Shown: piece after piece, positions 1-9,238 of the stretch
How positions within the stretch are numbered: the stretch's first letter is position 1
Layout of the letters: each line of letters starts with the position of its first letter
NCBI RefSeq assembly: GCF_014698505.1
Contig: NZ_JACJTD010000038.1
Location: 1 to 64,000, forward strand
DNA: 64,000 bases
Direction: 5' to 3'
Source of the DNA: Nostoc foliaceum FACHB-393
GTDB lineage: Bacteria > Cyanobacteriota > Cyanobacteriia > Cyanobacteriales > Nostocaceae
Program-made: the position numbers and the translations under genes
The notes under the pieces: generated by a model
Database searches by the model: none
What the model was told of the DNA's origin: nothing
Seen by the model: the letters and a program-made list of their open reading frames with translations, nothing else

Positions 1-1
1 T

Positions 2-64
2 GAGGTTCTCAAACAGGGTTTAAAAGATTTTGTCGAAGAAACTTCCAAATATAATAAAGAATAG
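2..64 (+). CDS. C-terminal tail of an unidentified protein (partial)
   Basis: The window opens inside a reading frame that ends at a TAG stop at 62-64. Only 20 residues are visible, ending in ETSKYNKE. They are charged and helix-prone and do not allow a family call. A strong hairpin terminator follows within a few bases, which supports a real gene end. The start lies upstream of the window. Confidence 0.55.
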   Translation, partial: EVLKQGLKDFVEETSKYNKE

Positions 65-66
65 TG

Positions 67-107
67 AGTGGTTCGCGATAGAACATCGCGAACCACTTTT
101 TCTTTTC
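67..107 (+). terminator. Rho-independent terminator
   Basis: A perfect 13-bp stem (67-79 with 85-97) closes a 5-nt loop and runs into a T-rich tract (97-106). It sits directly after the stop codon of the partial upstream gene. Confidence 0.85.
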
Positions 108-350
108 CACATCCCGTGAAAAGTCAGGAGTCTTTGTGGGTCAGAAAATCTTGAGGCAGTTTATCTCAACTATTTTAAAAGTGTTAACAGCCTTCTTAGT
201 TCTTTCGGTGGAAGAATAATGCACGGCGACTAATAGACTTAAGAACTATAACTATTACTTTGTGTACAGTCAAAGCATTTATAGAAGCACCTTTAATACT
301 AGATACTAGGTATTGAGCTACGTTCGCTCTGATAAGCGGCAATTTTAAAC

Positions 351-1679
351 ATGTCCTCCATCACTTTTGAAATTTTAATCATTTTGGTGCTAATTATTGC
401 CAACGGCGTGTTTTCTATGTCTGAGATGGCGATTGTCTCAGCCCGGAAAGTTAGGCTACAGCAGCTTGCTAATCAAGGAGATGTCAAAGCAAGGGCAGCA
501 TTGAAACTAGCTGAGTCTCCAAATCATTTTTTGTCAACTGTCCAAGTGGGTATTTCCCTAATCGGTATCCTGACTGGTGCTTTTGGAGGAGCAACAATTG
601 CCAATCGACTGGCAGTCTATGTAAAACTTGTGCCTTTTTTAGCACCTTATAGTGAACCTCTATCTTTCGGAATAGTGGTTTTGCTCATTACCTATTTGTC
701 ACTCATTGTTGGCGAATTGGTACCAAAGCGTCTGGCATTAAACAACCCAGAAAGGATTGCATCGATTGTAGCGATTCCAATGCGTGCCTTATCGGCGATC
801 GCTTCCCCAATGGTCTATCTCTTAAGCGCTTCTACAGATTTGATCTTGCGATTACTGGGAATTACAGCTTCTACCGAGCCGCAAGTCACCGAAGAAGAAA
901 TTAAAATCTTAATTGAGCAAGGCACTGAGGCGGGAACCTTTGAGGAAGCCGAACAGGATATGGTAGAGCGAGTTTTTCGTTTAGGCGATCGCCCTGTCAG
1001 CTACTTAATGACACCCCGTCCCGATATTGTCTGGCTAGACTTAGACGACTCTCCTGAAGAAAATCGTCAAAAAATGGTTGATAGTGCCTATTCTCGGTAT
1101 CCAGTTTGTCAGGGGGGACTTGACAATGTGCTAGGTGTTATCCCTGTTACCGACTTATTAGCTAGGAGTTTCCGAGGAGAACCGCTAGACTTGACAGTGG
1201 GATTGCGACAGCCCGTATTTGTCCCAGAAAGCACCCGTGGTTTGAAAGTTTTGGAATTGTTCAAACAAACCATCACTCACATGGCGCTAGTAGTCGATGA
1301 ATATGGCGTGATTCAAGGATTAGTCACTCTTAACGACATCATGAGCGAAATTGTGGGTGATGTTCCTTCAACAGATGGACAGGATCAACCACAAGCTGTA
1401 CAACGCGAAGATGGCTCCTGGCTTTTGGATGGCATGTTGCCCGTAGAAGAGTTTTTGGAACTTTTCGGTATGGAAGAGTGGGAATCTGAAGAACGCGGCA
1501 GTTATCAAACCTTAGGCGGTTTTGTGATCACTCATTTAGGTCGTATTCCTGCCGCAGCAGATCATTTTGAATGGCAAAGTATGCGAATTGAAGTGATGGA
1601 TATGGATGGTAACCGCGTTGATAAGGTGCTAGTCGTACCTAAGGGAAATAAATTACCAGATACGACAAAAGCTGACTAG
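351..1679 (+). CDS. CorC/HlyC-type membrane protein (DUF21-CBS-CorC_HlyC)
   Basis: This 442-residue protein has the three-part layout of the UPF0053/CNNM-like family. An N-terminal DUF21 membrane domain covers about residues 1-200, with hydrophobic segments near 5-27, 65-85 and 100-120 and the family motif GELVPKRLAL. Two CBS motifs lie at about 210-335 (MTPRPDIVWLD and the ALVVDEYGVIQGLVT segment). A C-terminal CorC_HlyC domain lies at about 355-435. Members are inner-membrane proteins linked to divalent cation (Mg/Co) efflux or homeostasis; the older name hemolysin is misleading. The ATG start is clear, but there is no strong Shine-Dalgarno sequence. It is a single gene ending at a bidirectional hairpin shared with the convergent reductase. 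The substrate is inferred. Confidence 0.9.
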   Translation: MSSITFEILIILVLIIANGVFSMSEMAIVSARKVRLQQLANQGDVKARAALKLAESPNHFLSTVQVGISLIGILTGAFGGATIANRLAVYVKLVPFLAPYSEPLSFGIVVLLITYLSLIVGELVPKRLALNNPERIASIVAIPMRALSAIASPMVYLLSASTDLILRLLGITASTEPQVTEEEIKILIEQGTEAGTFEEAEQDMVERVFRLGDRPVSYLMTPRPDIVWLDLDDSPEENRQKMVDSAYSRYPVCQGGLDNVLGVIPVTDLLARSFRGEPLDLTVGLRQPVFVPESTRGLKVLELFKQTITHMALVVDEYGVIQGLVTLNDIMSEIVGDVPSTDGQDQPQAVQREDGSWLLDGMLPVEEFLELFGMEEWESEERGSYQTLGGFVITHLGRIPAAADHFEWQSMRIEVMDMDGNRVDKVLVVPKGNKLPDTTKAD

Positions 1680-1683
1680 CAAT

Positions 1684-1717
1684 GGTATGGTGCATGGGAT
1701 TTACGATGCACCATACC
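1684..1717. terminator. Bidirectional hairpin between convergent genes
   Basis: A perfect 12-bp stem (1684-1695 with 1706-1717) lies between the stop codons of the CorC-like gene and the convergent aldo/keto reductase gene. T/A-rich flanks suit termination in both directions. Confidence 0.7.
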
Positions 1718-1724
1718 CAATTTA

Positions 1725-2906
1725 TTATGTGCGAGATAGACGTTTGACCGCTTCACCCGCCAACAATTGATGTGCTTGTTCCAGAAGTTGGGGGATTTTA
1801 TCGGCGTGAGGGTTGCGGGCGAGACATTGCCGCAAGTTTAATTCGCCTAGCCGATCAGCTTTGTTGCCGGGGAACCAGTGGCTACCATCGCCAAGCAGGT
1901 TGTAGCGCATTTTGGCATACTCTACCAGATCGTAGGCGATCGCTAAATTTCGCAGCCACAAAATTACCCGAATATTTACCTCACCAGGAGTTTCCTCAAA
2001 GGTTGGTAGATTTGTCTGCCAGGATTTTACCCAATCTTCTCCCAAAGTAGCGATCGCTTCTGACTCCAACCTTGCTAAAATCGGGGGCAAAATTTCTGAT
2101 GCCTGATCTACTAATTCTAAAGTCTTCAGGTGTTCATCAAAATCTTGTGGTTTTGCTGCTCCCACACTCAAAGTATGCACCTCTTGATGACTCAAACAAA
2201 ACAAATCATTAAACACAATTGGACTCAAAGGGGCGCAAAGATTTACTAATTTTTGTGGAGGTTCATACAACAAACCTCCTTTATTAGATGGACTAATGAT
2301 AAACACCCCCATATCGTGGCGTTTAGCTGCTTCAATTGCCGCCCAATTCCATTGATTAATGTAGTACCAGTGCAGGTTCACATAATCAAATAAATTGGTA
2401 TTAATTGTCTGCACAATTATATCTGTGGAACCATGTGTGGAAAAGCCAATAAATCTAACTTTTCCCTCAGCTTGCAACTGCTGCGCTACTTCTAAACAGC
2501 CACCAGGACGGATGCTATGGTCGAATGACTCAGCATGATTGATGCCGTGTAACCCTAAAAGGTCAACATAATCTAGCTGGAGATTTTGCAATGATTGTTC
2601 AAATGTCTCGCGGAATTCTTTCGCATCTGCCTTTGGGCTGACTTTGGTCTGAACAATCAACTTTTCACGGGGAAACTGAGGTAGAACTCTTCCCAATTGC
2701 ATTTCGGAAGTGCCATAACCACGGGCCGTTTCAATATGATTAATCCCAACCTCGACAGCCCTTCTAATAGTCGCTTCCAGATTCGCCTGGTTATCAGCAG
2801 GAATTTCATTATTGGGAACATCTTCCCATTTGAACTGATATCTCATGCCACCGCAGGAAAACACTGGCATCTGTAATTCTGTGCGTCCAAATCGTCTATA
2901 TAGCAT
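1725..2906 (-). CDS. Aldo/keto reductase family oxidoreductase
   Basis: This 393-residue protein has an aldo/keto reductase TIM barrel in its first 300 residues: FGRTELQMPVFSCGG at the start, then HIETARGYGTSE, VQTKVSP and LLGLHGINH. The tetrad positions read by eye are Glu59 (where Asp is usual), Tyr64, Lys88 and His120. The C-terminal 90 residues lack the CxxCxxC ferredoxin-type cysteines found in some COG1453 relatives. It is probably a cytoplasmic NAD(P)H-dependent carbonyl reductase of unknown substrate. It is monocistronic, with an ATG start at 2904-2906. The family is certain, the reaction is not. Confidence 0.88.
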   Translation of the reverse strand: MLYRRFGRTELQMPVFSCGGMRYQFKWEDVPNNEIPADNQANLEATIRRAVEVGINHIETARGYGTSEMQLGRVLPQFPREKLIVQTKVSPKADAKEFRETFEQSLQNLQLDYVDLLGLHGINHAESFDHSIRPGGCLEVAQQLQAEGKVRFIGFSTHGSTDIIVQTINTNLFDYVNLHWYYINQWNWAAIEAAKRHDMGVFIISPSNKGGLLYEPPQKLVNLCAPLSPIVFNDLFCLSHQEVHTLSVGAAKPQDFDEHLKTLELVDQASEILPPILARLESEAIATLGEDWVKSWQTNLPTFEETPGEVNIRVILWLRNLAIAYDLVEYAKMRYNLLGDGSHWFPGNKADRLGELNLRQCLARNPHADKIPQLLEQAHQLLAGEAVKRLSRT

Positions 2907-3271
2907 CAGTAAATTGTGGATTGCTTACCAACTTAAAATCTCAAAACGACAGTCACTCGTGACTACAGTGCCACAATAATTACCTCTGTTCAATCTCTGA
3001 CACTAGCAATATTCATCACATATTAAATTGGTCAGGTCTTTTAGCTATTGGACTGCGACCAGTATTCCAGTTACACAAAATAATTATCTTATCCTAGTTA
3101 CCACTAGAATGCATTTTTCCATTGGAAGATAAGCCTTAGCTTTGGTATTGTTTCTCATATCATGTCCGGCTGATTAGTTGTCATTACGAACGAAGTAAAG
3201 CAATCTCCAAACCCCCTTCCAGAAATCAATTGGACAGTTGACTTCTTTTGCGAAGGTAATGGGTTTTCAGA
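2907..3271. other. Intergenic region, no gene seen
   Basis: About 365 bases between the reductase start and the NRPS stop. No convincing open frame or RNA was found. It must hold the reductase promoter and the NRPS 3' region. No clear terminator hairpin was recognised. Confidence 0.5.
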
Positions 3272-6200
3272 TTAATTCTTTGGAGACTGCGCTTGGATTA
3301 AGCAATTTCTTAATGTTTCGGCTAACACCTGTACATGCGGCTCATTAAGTTGGTCAAGGTGAGATCCGGGAACGTAATGGATATCTAATCCTCCAGCAAC
3401 TACTTCGCCCCAGCCGAATTGAGGATCGTATTGTGTGCCTATAGCTTCGTCCCGACTTTGATCGTCTGTTCGCAAGAGGATAGCTCGACCAAGGTAAGGT
3501 GAAAAGATATATTCACTGACGGCTTGAGTGTTAGCATCTATAATCTTTAAGTGCTTGTCAGTTGTAGGTAAATTAAGTACGCCTTCTAAGTAACGATTAT
3601 ATCTATTTTGGAGATGAGACTTACGCCAATAACTCCATCTCACAGCTCTTTGCCAAAGGTAGTCAGGCCCTTGTTGAATAATATTATTTAAATGCAAGAA
3701 AACTCGCTTGAGAAATGATGCCCGCCAGCTATAACCTGGGCGACAACTATCAAGCATAACTAAAATACCAACTTGTTCGCCTTGCTCTTGGAGTTGCCGA
3801 GCCATCTCGAAAGCAACTACACCCCCAAAAGAATAACCTCCTAGAAAATAAGGGCCATTAGGCTGAAGGGTCTGAATTTCTTTAATGTAGTGAGTTGCCA
3901 TGTCTTCAACCCGTGTATGGAAGGGATGTTTTCCATCTAGCCCTTGTGGTTGTAGTCCGTAGAATGGTTGATCTGAACCCAGATGCAATGCCAATTCACG
4001 GAAACACAAGACTTCTCCACCTAGTCCGTGAATACAGAAAAAAGGTGGCTTGGAACCATTGGGTTGAATTTCTACTAGGGATGACCAGGAAGCTCTTGAT
4101 TTGTCTAAGTTATCTACTAAAGCCTTGTTTTCTGCTAAATCTTCTTGGCAAATTATTTTGGCTAAAGCCTCTATAGTCCCTGATTGGAAGAGAATAGCAA
4201 GAGGCAGATTTTTATGAAATGTTTTCTCAATTTGCCAAAATAGTTTTACTGCTAATATGGAGTGTCCTCCTAGCTCAAAGAAGTTATCCTTGACACCAAT
4301 GGGCTGGACACCTAAAATCTCCTCCCAAATCTTTATTAGCTGGCGTTCCACCTCATTGCGGGGAGCAACAAACGTATCTTCCGACCCTTGCCTTGATAAG
4401 TCGGGTGCAGGTAAGGCCCGGCGGTCTACCTTGCCGTTGGGGGTTAGAGGCATGGTGTCCAGCAAGACGAAAGCCGAAGGTACCATGTACTGTGGGAGCT
4501 TTGTCAAGAGAAAGCTACGTATATCACTAATTGTAGATGCCCAGTCTTGATTGGGGATAATGTAAGCCACTAAACGTTTATCCCCAGGAACATCTTCACG
4601 GGCAATTACTACAGTTTGAAGTACATCTGGGTGTTGGGCTAACACTGTCTCAATTTCCCCTGGCTCAATGCGTATCCCACGGATCTTAACTTGATGATCT
4701 CGGCGACCGAGAATTGCTAGAGAGCCATCTGGAAGATAGCAACCGCAATCGCCTGTATAATAAAGCCAATCTCGTTCGTCATTCCGATAGAGGTTTTTGA
4801 CAAATCGAGAACGGTTTTCATCTTGAGCATTTATATAACCCAAGGTGCGGAATGGTGTTCGTATAACGATCTCGCCTGGTTCACCAATGCCACACAACTG
4901 GTTATTTGGTGTTAAAACTAGTGCTTGGGTTTCAGGGAGCGGCAATCCTACTGGTTGTACTCCTGGTGTACACTCAACAGGTATTTTGTAATAACACTTC
5001 GCCAAAGTTGTCTCTGTCGGCCCATAAAGATTGACAATTTCACCTGATTCGGGAAAAGCTTCGCGCCACCGACATACAAGTGTCTCCTTGAGAGGTTCTC
5101 CAGCACAGAACAACCAGCGTAAGTTACGTAGATAGACTCCTGACGGCACATTCGCTAACCATAATTGCGCCAGCGAAGGAACTGTGTGCAGCACAGAAAT
5201 TTGCTCATGTTCCAAATAATTCAGAATTCTAGTTGGTTCTAGGTTATCCCCTTCCTCTGGTAAACACAGGGTTGCACCACTAGTTAAAGGTAAGAAAATA
5301 TCTCTGAGGACTACATCAAAGGTAAGACCTGTCAATTGGGCAACCCGGTCTTGCTGACCAATTTCAAATGTCTGCCTCTGCCAGTTGAGAAAATGCGCCA
5401 ACCCTTTGTGACATCCCAGCACTCCCTTAGGTATACCAGTAGTGCCAGAAGTAAAGAAAATATAAGCTGCATCATCGGCAGCGATTTCAGGCAAATTGAT
5501 TGCTTTACTGTTGTCTTGGGGTGAATTTATCGCTTCTCCTGTGTCTGGGTTTATACAGATGGTAATTAAAGATTTGTATATTTCTTTGTCTTCTGGACGC
5601 TGACTATCAATATATAATATGTATTTAGCTTTAGCTTGCTTTAACATGAGCAAGTGGCGTTGGCATAGCCCACCAAAGGTATCGCTGGAAAGTTTTGGAT
5701 CGAGGGTAAGTAGGACACCGCCACTCAATAGTACAGCGACCATACTCGAAATCAATCCAAAGCTTCTTGTCCCAAACACGGCTACAACATCTCCCCGTTG
5801 GACTCCGTGATCCAACATCACCCCTGCTAAAGCTTGAGCGCTTCTGCCCAATTTCCCATAGTTCCAAGTGCGAGATCCTTGACGGAGTGCTGAATGTTCT
5901 GGGGTGCGATTTACCCAAGAGGTAAACATTGTTGTTACTAATTCGTAACTCGGTTCTGGCAAAACCGCCCTTGGTTCTGGTAGCAAAGTTCTGGCTTTTG
6001 GTGTGACAAGAGAATACAAACTAATCTGGCTATCCGCAGCAGCAACAATTTGATTTAACAAATGATGGAATTGATGCAGCATTTCCATCATCCGCTCTGA
6101 AGCAAACAGATCAGTGTTGTAGACTAAATCAAGTTGGATTCCCTGATTTTTTTCTGTCACATACAAGGTTAAGTCGAACTTGGAAGCCGTTTCTAACATC

Positions 6201-9200
6201 GAGACTGGTTCTATCGCCACTCCAGGTAGTTCCAGTTGGATGTCCTTTAAGTTGAGCATATTAAACCACACTTGAAACAGTGGGTTACGGCTGGTATCTC
6301 GCTCTGGTTGCAGTTCTTCTACCAGTTTCTCGAAGGGCATATCTTGATGTGCATAAGCACCTAATGCCATCTGGCGAACTCGACTCAGCACTGAACGAAA
6401 ACTAGGATTACCGGAAAAATCAGCCCGTAAAACGACGGTATTAATAAAAAATCCGATCAACCCTTCAATTTCAGAACGGTTACGACCGGCAATGGGAGAA
6501 CCGATGAGAATGTCTTCTTGCCCAGTATAGCGGTGCAGGATTGTCCCAAAGGCTGCCAGTAAGGTCATGAATAGGGTGACACCTTCCTGACGCGAGAGTT
6601 CAATGAGCGATGCACTCAAGGTCTGCGGTATCATTAGGGATTGGGCTGTCCCCTGGTAAGTTTGCACTGGTGGCCGTGGCCGGTCGGTAGGCAATTCTAG
6701 TACAGTATTAGCACCTGCTAACTGGGTTTTCCAGTAGTTTATTTGACTGGAGAGGACTTCACCAGATAGCCATTGATGCTGCCAGGCAGCAAAATCGGCA
6801 TACTGAATGGGTAATTTTGCTAAAGGAGAAGGCTTACCACTCAATAAGGCTTCATAAAGGGATGCTAACTGCTGCCAGAGAATGCCCATTGACCAGCCAT
6901 CAGAAGCGATGTGGTGCATTACCAACAACAGTATTTGCTCCTGTTCGTCTATCTGGAGCAAGCAAGCCCGCAACATTACGTCAGATTTTAAGTCAAACGG
7001 GCGTTGCGCCTCTTGATTCAGCAGAGATTGCACCTGCTCCTGAGTTACTTTAATTATCTTGAGTTCAACTGGCCGAGGCTTGCCAATAACTTGTATGGGG
7101 CTACCATCCAGTGATGTAATAAAGTTTGTTCGCAGTGCTTCGTGATGGATGACGATCGCATTTAGTGCCTGTTGCAATATACTCGCGTTGAACTCGCCTG
7201 TTAAACGCAGTGCATTGGAGATAATATAAGCTGGGCTGTGAGGTTCCAACTGCTCCAAAAACCACACTCGCTGCTGGGCAAAGGATAAAGGGATTGACTC
7301 CCGGTTGGTTATTAGGGGAATAGTCTGGTTTTGAGGATCATTTTCTGGAATCTGGGTTTGAGCGATGGCTTGAGCTAAACTAGCGATCGTTGGATTCTCA
7401 AATAAAATCTGCAACGGCATTTCTATCTGAAAGGCTTGGCGAACCCTAGACATGACTTGAGTCGCCAGCAGTGAATGGCCTCCCAATTCAAAAAAATTGT
7501 TGTGAATGCCTACTTGTTCCAGACGCAAAACTTTTACCCAGATGCCAGCTAAGACATCTTCTGTAGCATTTTGGGGTGGGACAAAGTTAGTTGACAGACC
7601 AAGATCAGATGTATGCGGTGCGGGTAAAGCGCGGCGGTCTATTTTGCCGTTTGGGTTTAATGGCAGAGTATCTAAAAATACAAAGGAGGCAGGCACCATA
7701 TATTCAGGCAACCGACCTTGCAAAAAGCGACGCAATTCAACCTGACTAGGAATTTTTTCTGGGTTGGCAACAATATATGCTACGAGTTGCTTGTCACCAG
7801 GAACATCTTCTCTAGCTATGACTAGAGTCTGTGTCAGTGCCGGATGTTGTCCTAATATTGCTTCAATTTCTCCCAATTCAATTCGGAAGCCACGAATCTT
7901 CACTTGGTGGTCAATACGACCGAGGAATTCAATATTACCGTCTGGTAAGGAACGTGCCAAGTCCCCAGTTTTGTAAAGACGTGCCCCAACTTCAGAGTTA
8001 AAAGGGTTTGAAATGAACTTCTCTGTGGTTAATTCAGGACGGTTAAGATAGCCTCGCGCTAGGCCAATACCGCCAATGTGCAGTTCACCTGATTCACCAA
8101 CAGACACAGACTGCAAATTTTCATCGAGGATGTAAATCTCTGCATTAGTTATGGGGCGACCAATTGGAGCAATCGCGTAATTAGTGCCGCGTTGACAAGT
8201 CCAAAAAGTGGTATCAATGGAAGCTTCTGTCGGGCCATAGCAATTATGGAAAACATTGTCCAAATTCAGTTGGGCAAAGAAACGTTCTATGAGTTCGCTA
8301 GGTAAAGCTTCACCACCGCAAGTAATATGCCTGAGAAATCGGCAATTCTCAATTCCCTCCTCTTCCAGTAAGACACGCAGTATAGAAGGTACTAAGGCCA
8401 AGACAGTGATTTGCTGCTCAGTAATCACTTTAACAAGGTAAGCAGTGTCTTGATGTCCACCAGGACGAGCGATGATCAATTGCCCCCCGAAGCACAATGG
8501 CCAGAATATTTGCCACACTGAGGGGTCGAAGCTAAAAGAAATAGTCAGTAAGACTTTATCTGTTTGAGTTAATTTAAAGGTTGTTTGCCGCCAGTGTAGT
8601 TGATTGCAGATACCACGATGAGAGATCATTACACCCTTGGGTTGTCCTGTAGAACCAGATGTGTAGATTACATAGATCAGGTTATCAGCCGTCGTTTGAT
8701 TTTCAGGATTTTCTTGACTGTTTTGGGTGTTATCTTGCCAATTTGAATCTAGACAAACCACTTGCGCCTGATGCGGTGGTAGGTTCTTGACCCATTTCTC
8801 TTGGGTTAATAACACTGGTGTCTGGGTATCTGATAAGATGAAAGCTAAACGCTCTGGGGGATATGCCGGATCTAAAGGCACATAAGCACCTCCAGCTTTA
8901 AGAATACCCAGTATTCCTACGATCATCTCCAAGGAGCGCTCCAAGCAAATCCCCACTAGTACTTCAGGCCCAACTCCTAAAGTAAGTAAGTGGTGCGCTA
9001 GTTGATTCGCCCGCTGGTTTAACTGCTGATAAGTAAGTTGTATATCTTCAAATACTACAGCGATCGCTTGGGGCGATCGCTCTACTTGCATCTCAAATAT
9101 TTGATGAATGCACAGATCCTGATGATGAACTACTTGAGTGTCATGCCATTCCTGTAGAACTTGAGTGCCGATAATGTGAGTTAAGGTATTTAACGGAATA

Positions 9201-9238
9201 TTTTGCTTATACCCTGAAGTTTGGCTATTTATCTGCAT
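3272..9238 (-). CDS. Bimodular non-ribosomal peptide synthetase (A-T-C-A-T-TE)
   Basis: This 1988-residue synthetase has, in order: adenylation A1 (about 55-545; IYTSGSTG from 191; A10 Lys532), carrier T1 (Ser589 in FFELGGHSLL), condensation C (about 649-1085; active site HHIASDG at 775-781), adenylation A2 (about 1100-1612; FFTSGTTG from 1261; Lys1603), carrier T2 (Ser1660 in FFELGGHSIL), and a type I thioesterase (about 1731-1980; GYSFGG with Ser1803, Asp1830, His1960). It should activate two monomers, join them and release the product by hydrolysis or cyclisation. It begins with A1 and has no preceding C domain, so it looks like a complete two-step line. By-eye pocket residues are D-P-W-A-I-C-C-I-D-K for A1 and D-V-R-H-F-A-L-L-A-K for A2; I do not assign substrates. 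A2 is diverged in its early core motifs. No phosphopantetheinyl transferase, tailoring enzyme or transporter is adjacent. Confidence 0.96.
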   Translation of the reverse strand: MQINSQTSGYKQNIPLNTLTHIIGTQVLQEWHDTQVVHHQDLCIHQIFEMQVERSPQAIAVVFEDIQLTYQQLNQRANQLAHHLLTLGVGPEVLVGICLERSLEMIVGILGILKAGGAYVPLDPAYPPERLAFILSDTQTPVLLTQEKWVKNLPPHQAQVVCLDSNWQDNTQNSQENPENQTTADNLIYVIYTSGSTGQPKGVMISHRGICNQLHWRQTTFKLTQTDKVLLTISFSFDPSVWQIFWPLCFGGQLIIARPGGHQDTAYLVKVITEQQITVLALVPSILRVLLEEEGIENCRFLRHITCGGEALPSELIERFFAQLNLDNVFHNCYGPTEASIDTTFWTCQRGTNYAIAPIGRPITNAEIYILDENLQSVSVGESGELHIGGIGLARGYLNRPELTTEKFISNPFNSEVGARLYKTGDLARSLPDGNIEFLGRIDHQVKIRGFRIELGEIEAILGQHPALTQTLVIAREDVPGDKQLVAYIVANPEKIPSQVELRRFLQGRLPEYMVPASFVFLDTLPLNPNGKIDRRALPAPHTSDLGLSTNFVPPQNATEDVLAGIWVKVLRLEQVGIHNNFFELGGHSLLATQVMSRVRQAFQIEMPLQILFENPTIASLAQAIAQTQIPENDPQNQTIPLITNRESIPLSFAQQRVWFLEQLEPHSPAYIISNALRLTGEFNASILQQALNAIVIHHEALRTNFITSLDGSPIQVIGKPRPVELKIIKVTQEQVQSLLNQEAQRPFDLKSDVMLRACLLQIDEQEQILLLVMHHIASDGWSMGILWQQLASLYEALLSGKPSPLAKLPIQYADFAAWQHQWLSGEVLSSQINYWKTQLAGANTVLELPTDRPRPPVQTYQGTAQSLMIPQTLSASLIELSRQEGVTLFMTLLAAFGTILHRYTGQEDILIGSPIAGRNRSEIEGLIGFFINTVVLRADFSGNPSFRSVLSRVRQMALGAYAHQDMPFEKLVEELQPERDTSRNPLFQVWFNMLNLKDIQLELPGVAIEPVSMLETASKFDLTLYVTEKNQGIQLDLVYNTDLFASERMMEMLHQFHHLLNQIVAAADSQISLYSLVTPKARTLLPEPRAVLPEPSYELVTTMFTSWVNRTPEHSALRQGSRTWNYGKLGRSAQALAGVMLDHGVQRGDVVAVFGTRSFGLISSMVAVLLSGGVLLTLDPKLSSDTFGGLCQRHLLMLKQAKAKYILYIDSQRPEDKEIYKSLITICINPDTGEAINSPQDNSKAINLPEIAADDAAYIFFTSGTTGIPKGVLGCHKGLAHFLNWQRQTFEIGQQDRVAQLTGLTFDVVLRDIFLPLTSGATLCLPEEGDNLEPTRILNYLEHEQISVLHTVPSLAQLWLANVPSGVYLRNLRWLFCAGEPLKETLVCRWREAFPESGEIVNLYGPTETTLAKCYYKIPVECTPGVQPVGLPLPETQALVLTPNNQLCGIGEPGEIVIRTPFRTLGYINAQDENRSRFVKNLYRNDERDWLYYTGDCGCYLPDGSLAILGRRDHQVKIRGIRIEPGEIETVLAQHPDVLQTVVIAREDVPGDKRLVAYIIPNQDWASTISDIRSFLLTKLPQYMVPSAFVLLDTMPLTPNGKVDRRALPAPDLSRQGSEDTFVAPRNEVERQLIKIWEEILGVQPIGVKDNFFELGGHSILAVKLFWQIEKTFHKNLPLAILFQSGTIEALAKIICQEDLAENKALVDNLDKSRASWSSLVEIQPNGSKPPFFCIHGLGGEVLCFRELALHLGSDQPFYGLQPQGLDGKHPFHTRVEDMATHYIKEIQTLQPNGPYFLGGYSFGGVVAFEMARQLQEQGEQVGILVMLDSCRPGYSWRASFLKRVFLHLNNIIQQGPDYLWQRAVRWSYWRKSHLQNRYNRYLEGVLNLPTTDKHLKIIDANTQAVSEYIFSPYLGRAILLRTDDQSRDEAIGTQYDPQFGWGEVVAGGLDIHYVPGSHLDQLNEPHVQVLAETLRNCLIQAQSPKN

